NCBI GenBank assembly: GCA_029298735.1
Contig: JANSLP010000007.1
Location: forward strand, 1 to 64,000
Length of the DNA stretch: 64,000 nucleotides
Reading direction: 5' to 3'
DNA from: Ophiostoma sp. CBS 140.51
Lineage: Eukaryota > Ascomycota > Sordariomycetes > Ophiostomatales > Ophiostomataceae
The position numbers and the translations under genes were made by a program. Shown here one piece after another: positions 20,697 through 31,921 of the stretch. Each line of letters begins with the position of its first letter. The stretch's first letter is position 1. Under the pieces are notes generated by a model. That model made no database searches. It had not been told where the DNA came from and was given only the letters and a program-made list of their open reading frames with translations.

Positions 20697-23195
20697 TCAA
20701 CCAACACATAGATTCACATTCGTCTCGCGCATAATCTGGGCAATGCCGTGCGGGCCATAGTACTGCCGGCTATTGCTGTGGCTGACGCCGGACGTGTTAC
20801 TATTACCACCTCCGGTCGCAGCCTTATCGGACGTCAGGGCCCGACCCGAAACAACACCGTCCCGCCGCGCCCACAGCTGCTCCAGCAAATCGGCCGCCCG
20901 GATCGACGACCACGTGGCCTGTGGCGACGCACGCAGACCCTCGGCCAGAAAAACGCGCTCGTCTGGGTGCGCTAGAATCGAGCCGGCAATCAGCAGCGGC
21001 CACAGCAAGATGGTAGCAAAGCGCGAGGCCACCAGGTCGGCGCCGAGAACGGCCTCACCAATGGCATGAATGTGCCTCTGAAACGTGGCGGCATTTCCTG
21101 TACCAGTGCCTGTGGTGGAGGTTGTAGGAGCCGTGTCGTCCGCCCCCGGCACCTTGATGGTCTCTAGGTAGATCAAAATACCGTGGCGATAGACTTCGCC
21201 GATGGCGCGTTGCCAGATACGTTCCTGGTCACCGGTGGCACGGGCCAAAAAGGCGGCCGGAAGCTGCCAAGCGAGGGCACGATTGCGGAGGGCAGCGACT
21301 TGAGCCGCAATGGTGAGAGACGAAGTACCCGTGGCCGTCGTGTCGTGGAATAGGCTGCTGAGGGTGCTTGCTGACGAGGAAGGCTGGGCAGTATTTGTTG
21401 ACTTTGGCTGGACAGCAGCAGCAGCCAAGCGACTGACGGGTGGAATCAGGGCAAACAATCCGTGCAGACCTGAGAACAACAGACCGAAACACTCTTGGTC
21501 CTGCAACAGCGAAGGGTCGGCAACAAAGTCTTCGTCGTCGTGGATAGTAGTGTCCTCGTCGCCGGCGGCCGAGCGGCCCTGGATGCTGCCGTCCGGGCAG
21601 ACACGGTTGGCAAGGAGCTGGTAGGCGTAGATTTCGAGAAGGGCACCCAGCAGGCTGCGCTCATCTGGGGATAAGGTTGCGTTACGTTCGTCCGACCTCA
21701 GCCAGCCGATGAGTTGGCGGCTAGCTCGCAGATGGGTAAAGACACTGCCGCCCAAGATATTCCAGGATAAACACTCGTAGGTGGTAAGCAGCATCAAGAT
21801 GGCGAGGACGCGTAGGACTTGGGCGGTGTCGGAGGGCTGAAGGTCACGGAGGACAGAGCGAAGACTGCGAAGGACGCAGGCGTAGTGGCGGGTAGTGGCG
21901 TCGTGAAGGGCAGCAGCAGCGACGTCAGGTGCAGTGTATGGCGCGAGAGTAGATCCTGCCGCCGCATTGGCCGTTGTAGCTGTCGTTGATGGCGGCGGTG
22001 GTATAGTAGACGATCCTGTTGCTGTGGAAGAGCCATTACCCTCAGAGTCACCCTCTGTTGCACACGGCTTTGTCAAGCGGTTGCTGAGATGTGCACCACC
22101 AATGGCTAGCACGCAGTGCATAACGAGGTCGTCAGTGTAGGCCAGCGGCAAGAATGCTGCGATGTATGGGTTGCTGGCGGCACGGCATGTGGCCAAAGTC
22201 GGTGCAGCCTCGACAATGTAGTGGCGTAGCATGGATGCGGATAGAGGCGTCATGGCGGCGACACGGCGACGCTGGATGGGATAGGATGGACGGGGGGCAG
22301 AAGATGTCCGGCGCCGTTGTTGCCGGTACTGTTCTTGATGTTGATATTGATACTGACTTTGTTGTCGTCGGTAAGCGGCAATGGCCGATTTCTTGGGCGG
22401 TGGAGGTGGGACTGCGTCGACGGTAAACGAGCCAAGAATGGGCGACCATGCGGCCAGGATCGCGTCTTCGTCCTCTTCCTCGGCATTGTCCTCGTGGTCG
22501 CCGTCGAGGTGACGGGAATACTCGTCATCTTGATGTGACATCTCGTCATCGTCGTACATATCAAAACCGTCATCATCGTCGGCCGTTGTCGTCGTGGTCG
22601 TTGCATAGTCATCCATGTCTGTGTTGTGGTTGCTTGACGACTGAGGCTGCACACTGTCGGCATCGTCGATGCCCGCGGATGACGAGTCCGTGGCGATTGT
22701 GGCCGAGGTCGTGGTCGGTGTTCCGGTCGTCCCGGTCGTTCCGGCCGTGGTCAGGCCGACAGCCACGACATCACGACGATAACCAGCCTCATCGTAGGCC
22801 GGGTTGAGGTTCACACTGCAGCCCTCGACACCTTCCCATGCAGCCAGAGATGGCAAGTAGGTTTGCCATCGGCTCTTGTGCTGGTATAGGGTGAGGTTTG
22901 AGGAGGAGATCAGTGGACAGGGGTGGGCAGATGTGCCGGTACTGGCAGTGGAATCGCCGGACGCACTGGCACCAGCACCATTACTGCCCGCACCCGCTGT
23001 CTTTGTCCGGGCCGGCCAGACGCAGGACAGCTTGTTGCGTGTACAGCCAACGCATTGAGGCCGTGTCTCGTCGCACTTCTTCTTGCGCTGGCGACACGTC
23101 AGACAGCCATTGCGCGAACGCGGATAGTTGCGGCGGAGTTTGGTCGGGTACTTTGCCGTCTTGGTTTCACCAACGGCGGCTGACATGGTGGGCAA
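20697..23195 (-). CDS. Zn2Cys6 fungal-type transcription factor
   Basis: Single 832-aa frame. The N-terminal binuclear zinc cluster has C31-x2-C34-x6-C41-x6-C48-x2-C51-x6-C58, preceded by a basic stretch and carrying the DNA-contact segment RQRKKK. Acidic and Thr-rich low-complexity runs (about 170-250, including DDYATTTTTTADDDD and EEEDED) suit an activation or linker region. The rest (about 310-830) is helical and resembles the Fungal_trans_2 type middle domain (PYIAAFLPLAYTDDLVMHCVLAIGGAHL, then AILMLLTTYECLSWNILGG). Target genes cannot be read from sequence. A second ATG three codons in (at 23186) is an alternative start. The upstream region is gene-free for 5.6 kb, as is common for regulator genes. 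Confidence 0.9.
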   Translation of the reverse strand: MPTMSAAVGETKTAKYPTKLRRNYPRSRNGCLTCRQRKKKCDETRPQCVGCTRNKLSCVWPARTKTAGAGSNGAGASASGDSTASTGTSAHPCPLISSSNLTLYQHKSRWQTYLPSLAAWEGVEGCSVNLNPAYDEAGYRRDVVAVGLTTAGTTGTTGTPTTTSATIATDSSSAGIDDADSVQPQSSSNHNTDMDDYATTTTTTADDDDGFDMYDDDEMSHQDDEYSRHLDGDHEDNAEEEDEDAILAAWSPILGSFTVDAVPPPPPKKSAIAAYRRQQSQYQYQHQEQYRQQRRRTSSAPRPSYPIQRRRVAAMTPLSASMLRHYIVEAAPTLATCRAASNPYIAAFLPLAYTDDLVMHCVLAIGGAHLSNRLTKPCATEGDSEGNGSSTATGSSTIPPPPSTTATTANAAAGSTLAPYTAPDVAAAALHDATTRHYACVLRSLRSVLRDLQPSDTAQVLRVLAILMLLTTYECLSWNILGGSVFTHLRASRQLIGWLRSDERNATLSPDERSLLGALLEIYAYQLLANRVCPDGSIQGRSAAGDEDTTIHDDEDFVADPSLLQDQECFGLLFSGLHGLFALIPPVSRLAAAAVQPKSTNTAQPSSSASTLSSLFHDTTATGTSSLTIAAQVAALRNRALAWQLPAAFLARATGDQERIWQRAIGEVYRHGILIYLETIKVPGADDTAPTTSTTGTGTGNAATFQRHIHAIGEAVLGADLVASRFATILLWPLLIAGSILAHPDERVFLAEGLRASPQATWSSIRAADLLEQLWARRDGVVSGRALTSDKAATGGGNSNTSGVSHSNSRQYYGPHGIAQIMRETNVNLCVG

Positions 23196-24259
23196 CGTGG
23201 GCGTTGTACACGTATCCGTTTAGACGGACGGTATGGAATGATAGGCGAGACCGTGGCGGCGGCTGAGCCGGGCGGACAGGTGGGCGGACGGTTATGCCTG
23301 TGCCTGTGGCTGCGTGCCTTTTCAGTACCTGACCTCTCCGCTCCGCTGGTCTTTATGTTAGTCCTAGGGTCGGGCGAGAAACGCCACAGCCCACGAAGCA
23401 GGCATGCAGATAGAAAACCGAACGAGATGTGCGAGCCTGCCCAGGGTGTGTTTGGTTGAATTGGACAATTGTCGAAGTTGTCGCCTAGACAGGTACTTGA
23501 TTTAGGTTCTCGCTTGCTGGAAAACTAGAAAAGTCGGCCGATGCCAAGATTGGCGAATGCGATTGCAAATGGCGGCTCCGTTGGCCTGGTCAGTCTGTCC
23601 GACCCGGACGGTAGTTTGTCCCGTGATACGAGCCTTGTAAAGCGATGCAAATAAAAGTACAGTTAGAGAGATCGTTATGTCGATTGTTTGCTGTCTTGAT
23701 CCTCTGCCGAAAGTCGCTTAAGAAATGAGAGGAGATAGCGAAGCACGAGAAAGATGACGCATGAGACGAGACAGCGAGAACGACGAGGAGGGGTGTGCCG
23801 AAGAAGGGTGGGAGAACAATGGGCGTCCGAATGCAAAACAAATGACAATCGGTAAGGGGGTAAAATGATAAAAACGAGGCAAAAGAAGCAAAAGAAGACA
23901 AAAGGCCAAGATGCCGATGCAGGTTGTTTTGTTGGGAGAGAAATGTATTTCGAGGCTGTCTTGTGTTGTATTCTTTCTCTGTAAATTCCACTTGACTAAA
24001 CACGTCTGCCGGTACGCACGGGGTGACCATCAATTGTTCGACATACGACGTAATGAAGCAGTAGCCTTCTCCTATTTTCCTATTCTCCCTTTTTTACTCT
24101 ACGAACGGATGTTGTTGTTTCGCTCGTCATGGCTCATCCCTCAATCAGGAAGGGGCTCTACGGGCGCCTCGCAGCCGCGCTGGGACCTGGAAAGAGCTAG
24201 TGATCATTCCGCCTTCCCACGCTGACGCCCGCACACCTCTGTGCTCTTTCCTGTTGGGT

Positions 24260-24307
24260 GCGTTTAGATAAGGAACGAGAAAACCGGGTCCTCTGCGTCT
24301 AGATAAG
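24260..24307 (+). promoter_or_regulatory. Paired GATAAG direct repeat
   Basis: GCGTTTAGATAAG (24260..24272) and GCGTCTAGATAAG (24295..24307) form a 13-bp direct repeat with one mismatch, 35 bp apart. Each contains the GATA-factor core. The pair lies about 1.1 kb upstream of the Zn2Cys6 gene start. Closely paired GATA sites are the typical NIT2/AreA target arrangement. Confidence 0.4.
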
Positions 24308-25182
24308 AAAAAGGCCTATCGCGGAAGGAGAGAGGCTCGAGAGGCAACGTGGTGGTGCGGGTCGCGACTGCCCCAAATTCTCCAAAACCCGCCCACGAAC
24401 GCCAAATCCATATCAAAACACGGCCCCCTGTCTGAGATGCGCTCCTTCCCTCTCACGCTTTCACACTTTCATCTCCACTTGACGTCTTTCCAGCGTTCTT
24501 ACCGGCTCGTCACCCTTTGTCATCATTCTCATTCTCACCACTTAATTTTCACATCGCGCTATCTGACTGTGAGAGACTGACAGAGAACGGACGATGAGAG
24601 GGAAGACAACTGGAAGGCCGCCAGGTAGTCTGGACTGCGCCTCGACAAGAACAACAGTTTACATCCAAAACTGGACAAAAGAGCGACAGAACGACAAATA
24701 ACGCCCGAACAACACAAACTGCACAAATAACAAGAGAGAGGAGGCTGTAGAAGCGTGTTTCTGCGTGCTTTTTGCTGCTGCAAAAACGCAGAAACCACGC
24801 GTCCTCGCCGATTATTGTGGTCCTGTTCTTGGATGCCGGCAGACTACTGAATATCTTGGAAGAACCAGAGCAACCTCTTGATCTGTATGTTTAGGTGATC
24901 CGTGACACGGGGTTCGTGTGTGGGTTGGGTCTCCTTTCTTTTGATTTTAAAGTTTGGGGGGTTCGGCAGGGGCAGACCGTTTTGGCCGAGCTCCGTTTCT
25001 GTTTTGCTGGGTCTCCTCTTCGTAAAACGTCTTTTCTGACCGTCGGGACGTTGTTCCTGTTCAGTTGCAGGCCTGTCTGCTTTCAGTAAAACGTGGCGCT
25101 CTCAGCCGAAAAACCCGCGACCTGTGTGTGGCCCGGGCACAAGGGACGAGGCACAGAAGAAAACAGAGACAAGGCACCCACG

Positions 25183-25209
25183 TTGTCTTGATTGTCTTGA
25201 TTGTCTTGA
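25183..25209. repeat. Tandem repeat TTGTCTTGA x3
   Basis: Three perfect consecutive copies of a 9-mer in gene-free DNA. Confidence 0.9.
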
Positions 25210-27327
25210 TGCAAATTGTGTTGGTGCTGGGTCACTTTGAGATCTGGGTCTATTGGTGTTTTTTCTTCTCCCACTCGTGCGTCCTTCTTTTTTAGTTCTT
25301 ATGGCGGGGAAACGGCCTGCCACGAACACTCTATTGAGTCGATTAAGACTTTCGGTTTGACTCCGGGAACACAATATATTCAAACCAAAGCCGATATTAA
25401 CACAGTGGGGGAGAGCTTCAAGGCTCAAGAACGAGGGGGCGTGTGAAAAAAAAAAAAAAGCCTAAACTGCGAAGCTATTTTTACAAGTGATTTCATGTCC
25501 GGTCTCTGAGTTCAGAACTCGTGATGTTTTTGATGTCTTGGTCTTCGTTCTGTCTTGAGTTAGCTTAGTACGAGACTGTCTCGAAGAATATCGGTGCCTG
25601 AATTGTTTATTTCCGTTCCGGCATTTCTGTAGCTTAGTCCTCCTTATTCATCTCTTATATTTTTTCGTCACAACGAGGCTTGGGGCTTGGAAGCAAGGAA
25701 TCAAGAAATAAAAAGTAAGAAAAGTGAGAAAAATGTGGGACGTGGGGGATTTGCCTGCCCAGACGCTGCCCGGCCTGAACCTGAACGCGTACCACACATC
25801 CTGTCCAGCCCAGCTAACTGGAAATTAGCGGTCAGAGGAGAACTGATGCAGCAGGGGCTGAGACAATCAAGCAAATGACATCGGCATCTTATTGGGCGGC
25901 TCGCACTTTTTTCGTCGTCTTTTCGCCTGTCCTGTCTAACCTTTGCGTCTTGTTTCGTTCCTGCCATGCCATCTCTGCATCTAATTTTAAAAAAAGAATC
26001 CCACAAGGCAGACAGATTTCTTTCCCCAGATTCTCACGCCGGGCTGTAGCACAACATTTTATGTGGCATGTTTTGACGAAATCTTAATGAATCTCATTCG
26101 TACACATCTTGGCTAACACGTCTAGCCTAGATCTCGTGGATTTTTTATTCCGGTGATGGAGGTCATGGCCTGGGCGTTGTTTTGCCTCTTTTGTTTGTTT
26201 TGGCTTGAGAGATACCATTGAATCTTTTGCGATATTCTTTGCATTGCAGACAAAGTGTCGCTAAACTCACAGCAGGCCGTGTTGACGGCACGACACTTCA
26301 ACGTCTGTGGCACCAATTGCAAAACTTGCGCACAAAAACGAGTTCCCTCTCCTTTTTTGGCTTTCGCATCTTCCCGCTCCTGGTCGTTTCTGCTCAAAAG
26401 TATTTGAATTTTGTGTTGAAGAAGACCATCCCCCAGTCCAGTCGCCGAACTCTCGCAAGGCTCTCGCGCCTCGCTTGCGGCTTGCGGCCCTTGATGTGGC
26501 GCAATGAATGCAACATGGAAAGAAGAGAGCGACGTTTGAACTGCGGCAATGGACTGTGGTAGATTGGTTCGGGATTGGAATGACTGTTGGAGAGTCGTAC
26601 TTCATAGGGTTGTGTTGCAGTTGTTTTGGAGTCTGTGTCTTGACAAAGACGAGGCGGGATTGAAACTTGGGTATGCCAGGATAAGCTTCTTTTCTCCTGT
26701 TGCTATCTTTCCTATCGTTCTGTGCCGTCCAGCGAGCACTTTGTAAGTCGAACGATACAGAAGAAAAGGCTGATCAGCGCCCATGCCACCGCCATCCCAT
26801 CAGGCTACACACATTTCTCTATGTTGGTCCCCTCGACAGGTTCATAGCTCATAAGTATGGAACAAAGATCAACAACGGGATCCTCCGTTACGCCTCTATC
26901 ACAGCCCATCACAGCCCTGCACCTCGTAAACTCGAGACTGGCAAGAACCTCTTTGACTGTGTCCTTTGCCCCTCCTTTCAAAACGGCCAGACTGTTCGAC
27001 AACCGACGACCGGAAAATGGCCCGAGAAATACAACCAAAAATGCACACAAAACAGCAATCCCAAAAAGCAAACACGAGACAGAATTGGTTGAAAGAGATG
27101 ACAGCGTCGCAGCTTCGATAACGTAAGACTGGTTCCACCGGGTCATGTTTCGTCCGTTCTCTTGATGTGCTGTTGCTTCTCTTTGGCTAGTTTTGATTTT
27201 ACAATGTGCGAGCTGAAGTGCAAGTCAGCAAGGCAGGAAATAGACGAAAGGCTGCAATGAGGCTCAGCCTGCAGGTCCAGTGTACTTTGAGTACACGTAA
27301 TCCGTGTCCGTATCAAAACTGTGATGC

Positions 27328-27352
27328 AAAAAAAAAAAAAAAAAAAAAAAAA
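27328..27352. repeat. Homopolymer run of 25 A
   Basis: An uninterrupted poly(A) run on the plus strand in gene-free DNA. No retrotransposed coding sequence was recognised on its 5' side, so it is probably a simple homopolymer. Its length may be affected by sequencing. Confidence 0.85.
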
Positions 27353-28784
27353 GAAATGTCCGGTCGTCTCCACATTTTGTCCGTATCCATTTTTGTCTGA
27401 TGAAAGAGAGAACGGCGGCTCGAAGGATGAAAGAAAAGCGAGAACGACCACCAAAGAACGCCAGAAAGTGAGAGACAGCGCCAAAACCACGCCAGCGCCA
27501 AGAAAAAGAAGAGAAACAGAAGGATCGAAGGTGACGAGGTGTGAGAAGGCAGAACGGAGCGGGAGGTCAGCTCGTATCAGACTAACCGCATTTAGATGAC
27601 ACATAACAGAAAAAAATAAAGAAAAAAATTCGACACCCAAAAACTGGGCTTCTCAAACACAACTCGATATATCCGCCAAGGAACGAGGACCCGTTAAACT
27701 AAGGGAGCCAAAGAAGCGAAAATGGGCCCAGAAAGAAAAAAGAATGACGAAAGGGTATCCGTCTACGCGCTGTGTGCCGTTTAAACGTCGATACGGGCCG
27801 GCCGGTGATTTGTATTGAATTTCCTTTACCGGATCGTATCGTCAACTCTGGGCTCTTTCTCTTCTTCTGTCTCTTTGTCTTCATCTTCGTTTTCACCGGC
27901 ATTGGGGACATTTATCACATCAATTTTCTGTCTTGTTGATCACGGCCGTTTCTCGCCTCGCACTCGCTTTTTTGTTAGGCTACCGTTTCTCACCTCTTTC
28001 TCCCTGTCCAGTCTTTCAGCTTCAAAGTCTGACGCCGAGCCTCACATTCTGACTGCAACCCTGTGTTAATCCACGGTTTGAGAAAAAAAAGGGGACGAAC
28101 AAAAATAAATATAAATAAAATAAGAGACCATACGGAGTTACAAGCGATACACGGCACATGGGCAACACAGAGACGCACGCACCCAAGAACTTCCCGGAAG
28201 CCGCACCGCCAAACGGTTGACCCACCCCATCTTACCTTCCTTGCCCGACACACCCAATCCTCCAACGACGAGGCCTGCAGTTCTATTCTCACTATTTTCA
28301 CAGCCCCAGACCGTTCTTCAGGCTTGCCAATCTCTTGAGAGACTCTGAGAACTCTAAACACACGCCCCCCTGCCCTTCCCTTGCCAACATCATCCTCGCA
28401 TATATCGCATTCTCACTTCTCTCGTCCAGAGTTCGCTTTCTTTTCGTCTCTTTTTATTGTTCTCTTTACATTTCTGTGCCTCGTTTGCTTCCCCTAGATT
28501 TTGATTATTTATATAATCGTCCTGTCCCTCCCATCTTCGTTTTCTCCAGTATCTCATTCCTCATTCCTCAGCCTTACCCAGATCGATAACAGCTCGACCC
28601 GGCACGACAACAACTACATTCTTACACCATCGTCGTCTATTTTACGTTCTATCTTTTTGATTAATATTTCCTGCTCACTCTCTTTCCCTTCCCGATATCT
28701 CATCACAAATTCCGGACCAGCCGGTCACGCCTTTCTTTTTATATCCGACGTATTTTTATCACCGCCACCACCGTCACCATCACA

Positions 28785-29877
28785 ATGAGCGGCCTTCCCG
28801 ACGGCCTCATCGCCTACGGCTCCGATGCCAACTGCACACTCGCGATCTGCCCCGTCGAGTGGAGTATCCTCCAGTACCAGCCGTCCATCCCGGCCAGCGC
28901 CGTCTTCATTGCCCTCTTTGCCATTGCCCTCGTCATCCATGCCTACGAGGGCATCCGCTGGCGCCACACGCTCGGCGGCTTTGCCATTCCCATGATTTTG
29001 GGCTGTATCGACGAGATCATTGGCTACATTGGTCGTATCATCATGCACGGCAACCCCTTTTCCTTCAACGGCTTCCTCATCCAGATCAGTAAGTGTCCCT
29101 ATGAATGACAAAAAATACACCGCAGCATGGGTGCTAACATCTCAGTCTGCATCACCACGGCTCCCGTCTTTATCTGTGCCGCCATCTACGTGACTCTGAC
29201 CAGGACGTAAGTGTTTTTTCTTTTGCGTCCTCACTGACTTCGTTCGTTCGAGGGGACACCTTCGTGTCCTTCTGGCTCGTCTACTCGCTTCGCTCGTTCC
29301 CTCGCTGACTTTCTTGCCTAGGATCACCTTCCTTGACGGCTCCCTCGCCCGTTTCAACCCCAAGTTCTTCATCTGGTTCTTCATCCCCTGCGACATCATC
29401 TCGCTCGTCTTCCAGGCTGCCGGCGGCGCCCTCAGTTCCACTTCGTCGGGCGGCGACAGGCTGGGTGTCAACATGTCCCTGTTCGGTCTCTCCTTCCAGG
29501 TCTTTACCCTCATCATCTTTATTCTCTTCTCGCTCGACTACCTCTTCCGCTACTACCGCCGCAACAACGGCTTTGGCACCCACCTCGCCAACCCGGGCCG
29601 CTTCCGCATCTTCTTGGTCGGTCTTTGGGCCGCCATCCTTTTCATCCTGATCCGTTGCATCTACCGTATCGACGAGCTCAGTGAGGGTTACTCGGGTGCC
29701 CTCTTCCACAACGAGGGTGTCTTTTACGGCCTCGAGAGTGTCATGATTATTCTGGCTGTCTTCTGTCTGATCATTGGCCAGCCCGGTTTCGGTCTCCAGG
29801 GCACCTCGCAGGAGATCTACAACGCCCCCGGCACGGAGATGAACAGCGTCAACGGCAGCAAGCCTCCATCGGTCTAA
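28785..29877 (+). CDS. RTA1-like seven-helix membrane protein
   Basis: Three exons: 28785..29088, 29146..29206 (61 nt) and 29322..29877; 306 aa. All junctions are in phase with GTAAGT donors and CAG/TAG acceptors. The N-terminus has a short outside segment (ANCTLAICPVEWSILQYQPS), then seven hydrophobic helices. Characteristic RTA1 residues are GCIDEIIGYIGR, LARFNPKFFIWFFIPCDIISLVFQAAGG and IRCIYRIDELSEGYSG near the sixth helix. The family includes yeast RTA1, RSB1 (sphingoid long-chain base efflux) and related stress-resistance proteins of the plasma membrane; the substrate here is unknown. The short C-terminal tail is polar. The 115-bp second intron holds a small C-UUCG-like hairpin. Confidence 0.9.
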
Positions 29878-30330
29878 GTGGGAGATACTGGGAGTAGCTG
29901 TTGGAATGTCGAGCTGAAAGGGGATGTGGAACTCTGGTTCCTTGTCGTTGTGTTGACGGCTCATGGCTTGGATAGACTGGGTCTTAGATTTGATTTTGGA
30001 TTTTGGATCATGGAGAGACAGTCTGACCCAAATGGGCGGCTGTCTCATGGAACATTGGATATGTTTTTGTTTCTCTTTTCTCGCGTTTATTGTGAGCACC
30101 ATCTATCTCTTCATAGAGGTGCTCCCTTGTTGGATACCACAGGCGTTTCACATATTTTCTCTTGTCCTGCGTTACGCCAGCTGTTCTTATTCGTTCTTCT
30201 CTTTCCTTTGTCAAACAAGCTGCGTTTAGATTCTCTTTTCATAAACAGAATACCAAACAAATAAAATAATAAAAAGTCCAAGACAATGTGCTTTTGGCGT
30301 TTCTCATAAGTTTGTCCGTCTCGCTTCGTT
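29878..30330. other. Convergent 3' intergenic region
   Basis: 453 bp between the RTA1-like gene and the phosphopantetheinyl transferase gene, T-rich in its right half. No gene seen. Confidence 0.6.
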
Positions 30331-31370
30331 TTATGTTGGCCTCTCTGCAAAGTCCAGAATGTCGTCCATCTGCAGCACCTCGAAAGCGTCTGTGGTCGGC
30401 AAAGCCAAAGCCGTCTCCGTCGGTGTTGAGCGTACTGCTGTGCACACCATGTAGTCCACACCTACACTTCTTAAACAGATATTGACCTTGTCACCCACAG
30501 ACGCGCCACGGAACTGAATGTCATGCTTCGTCACCATGTCGCCCTGGTGTAAACTATTCTTGGTCTTGTCTGGGCCTGGCGCCTTGGGAACCTGAAACCC
30601 TTTGAATTCAAGTTCACCAAGCCACTCTGCCAGAAGAGCCTCTCCCGTCATCTTGACATATGCCTCGCGCAGGCACCATAGTGCGTAAAAGGCTCGCAGC
30701 CGTTCGTCGTTGTCGTGTGTTGGCAGGTTCTCTAGATAGCGTACTTCGCTGCGGGCTAAAACGTCGGCATGAACATCGACAAAGTGCGGCCAGCCAGACA
30801 AGGGAGAAGCTGCATCGGCCTCCGCAATCATCTGTAGATCGCGTGTACGTCTCTCGGTTGGAGACACGACGTCGATGCCAACATCAATGCCGTCAATGCC
30901 GCCTGGGTCGTCGCCGCCGTATGCAGCCACAAGCACAACAAGGCCGGCCTGGTGACTGACGTTGAAGACGACGGGCTGTTTCGTCTTGCTGTCGTCGCTG
31001 TAGTAGACTGGCTTGCCGTGGGTATCACGAGAGAGCACGGTCTTGTGCCATGGTACAGGATTGCTGCCCTTTGCATGGCCGCATCGAGCCACAATTAAGT
31101 GCTTGAGCAGCTGCGAAGCCAATGCCATTTTAGCGTCTCGCACGTGGAAGTACTTGAGCACACCGGCGCGCTCCTCGTCTGTCAAGAGGGCTGCAAGTGC
31201 GCGAGAAGCCTAGATTGTTAGTGGCCATATTGATGAGATGGGCGAAGTGGGTGTGAAGGACCTACCACAGTTGACAACTGTCGGGTTTGTGTGGCCTCGG
31301 GCCATAGCGAGCGGGTATCAACAATCCATGGCACAAGGATTGGTCGGAAGGAAGGAGCGAGGACGTCCAT
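30331..31370 (-). CDS. npgA: 4'-phosphopantetheinyl transferase (NpgA/Lys5 type)
   Basis: Two exons: 31266..31370 and 30331..31209, with a 56-bp intron (GTAGGT to CTAG); 327 aa. It moves the phosphopantetheine arm from CoA to carrier domains of polyketide and nonribosomal peptide synthetases and of alpha-aminoadipate reductase for lysine. Exon 1 encodes MDVLAPSFRPILVPWIVDTR, then SLWPEATQTRQLSTV. Exon 2 has KYFHVRDAKMALASQLLKH, VVFNVSHQAGLVVL, the metal-binding GIDVGIDVV (aspartates) and FYALWCLREAYVKMTGEALL, equal to the W-x-x-KEA-x-x-K motif with Arg for Lys. Length and motif order fit the single broad-range Sfp-type enzyme of filamentous fungi. No synthase cluster is adjacent. Confidence 0.9.
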
Positions 31371-31921
31371 GAGGAAGGAGGTGAATGGGCGAAGTAACTA
31401 AGAAGAGGAAGGCGCGAAGAGTGAAGGGCGAAGGACGACGGGAGAGGGAAGGAGCGAACGAGGAGAGCTATCGAGGGTCACTCCGAAGAAAGGCGTCTAT
31501 GCCATGATCTGGACACAACAGGGTTTGAAAATGTGGGACAAGTAAAAGTTCAGAGTGCACAAACAAGAGGCATTGTTGCACTTGGAAAAGTAAGACGGTC
31601 GGTTGTTGAGATGAATTTGGTGAAACTGGGCCGTGATGCGGGATCGTCGTTGCTGTCACACAGAATGATTACGTAACTCCGATCAACGACGAATGGAAAT
31701 CTAGACAAGATGCTTGATATCCTCCTGAATCCTCTTGTCTTTTAATTTATTTATCACAACTTCATTTATTATTTCAAGAATTTATTGTTTCCTTCTTTTT
31801 ATTCCCTGAAACAATACCAGTATATTGAAACAAGAGATCTATCTTTGCTTTTGCTTTGACACCTGTCCATTGCCAACCATCCTTCAATTCGGACTCAAAG
31901 ACACAATTGCCCTGAGATGAC
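31371..31921. other. Intergenic region: PPTase promoter and SPP 3' end
   Basis: 551 bp between two minus-strand genes. The right part (31740-31900) is AT-rich and suits the protease 3' end. No gene seen. Confidence 0.55.

Larger units (their letters stand above)
23196..28784. other. Large gene-poor region between the Zn2Cys6 and RTA1-like genes
   Basis: 5.59 kb between divergent starts. It holds a paired GATAAG direct repeat at 24260..24307, a triple 9-bp repeat at 25183..25209, an A-run of 25 at 27328..27352, and a C/T-rich leader from about 28360 to 28780. All frames are short, in both strands, and show no recognisable domain. A noncoding transcript is possible but not shown. Confidence 0.45.

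Noticed and set aside
27328..27352. Poly(A) run as the tail of a retroposed gene or LINE
   Set aside because: No coding remnant or target-site duplication could be seen next to it.
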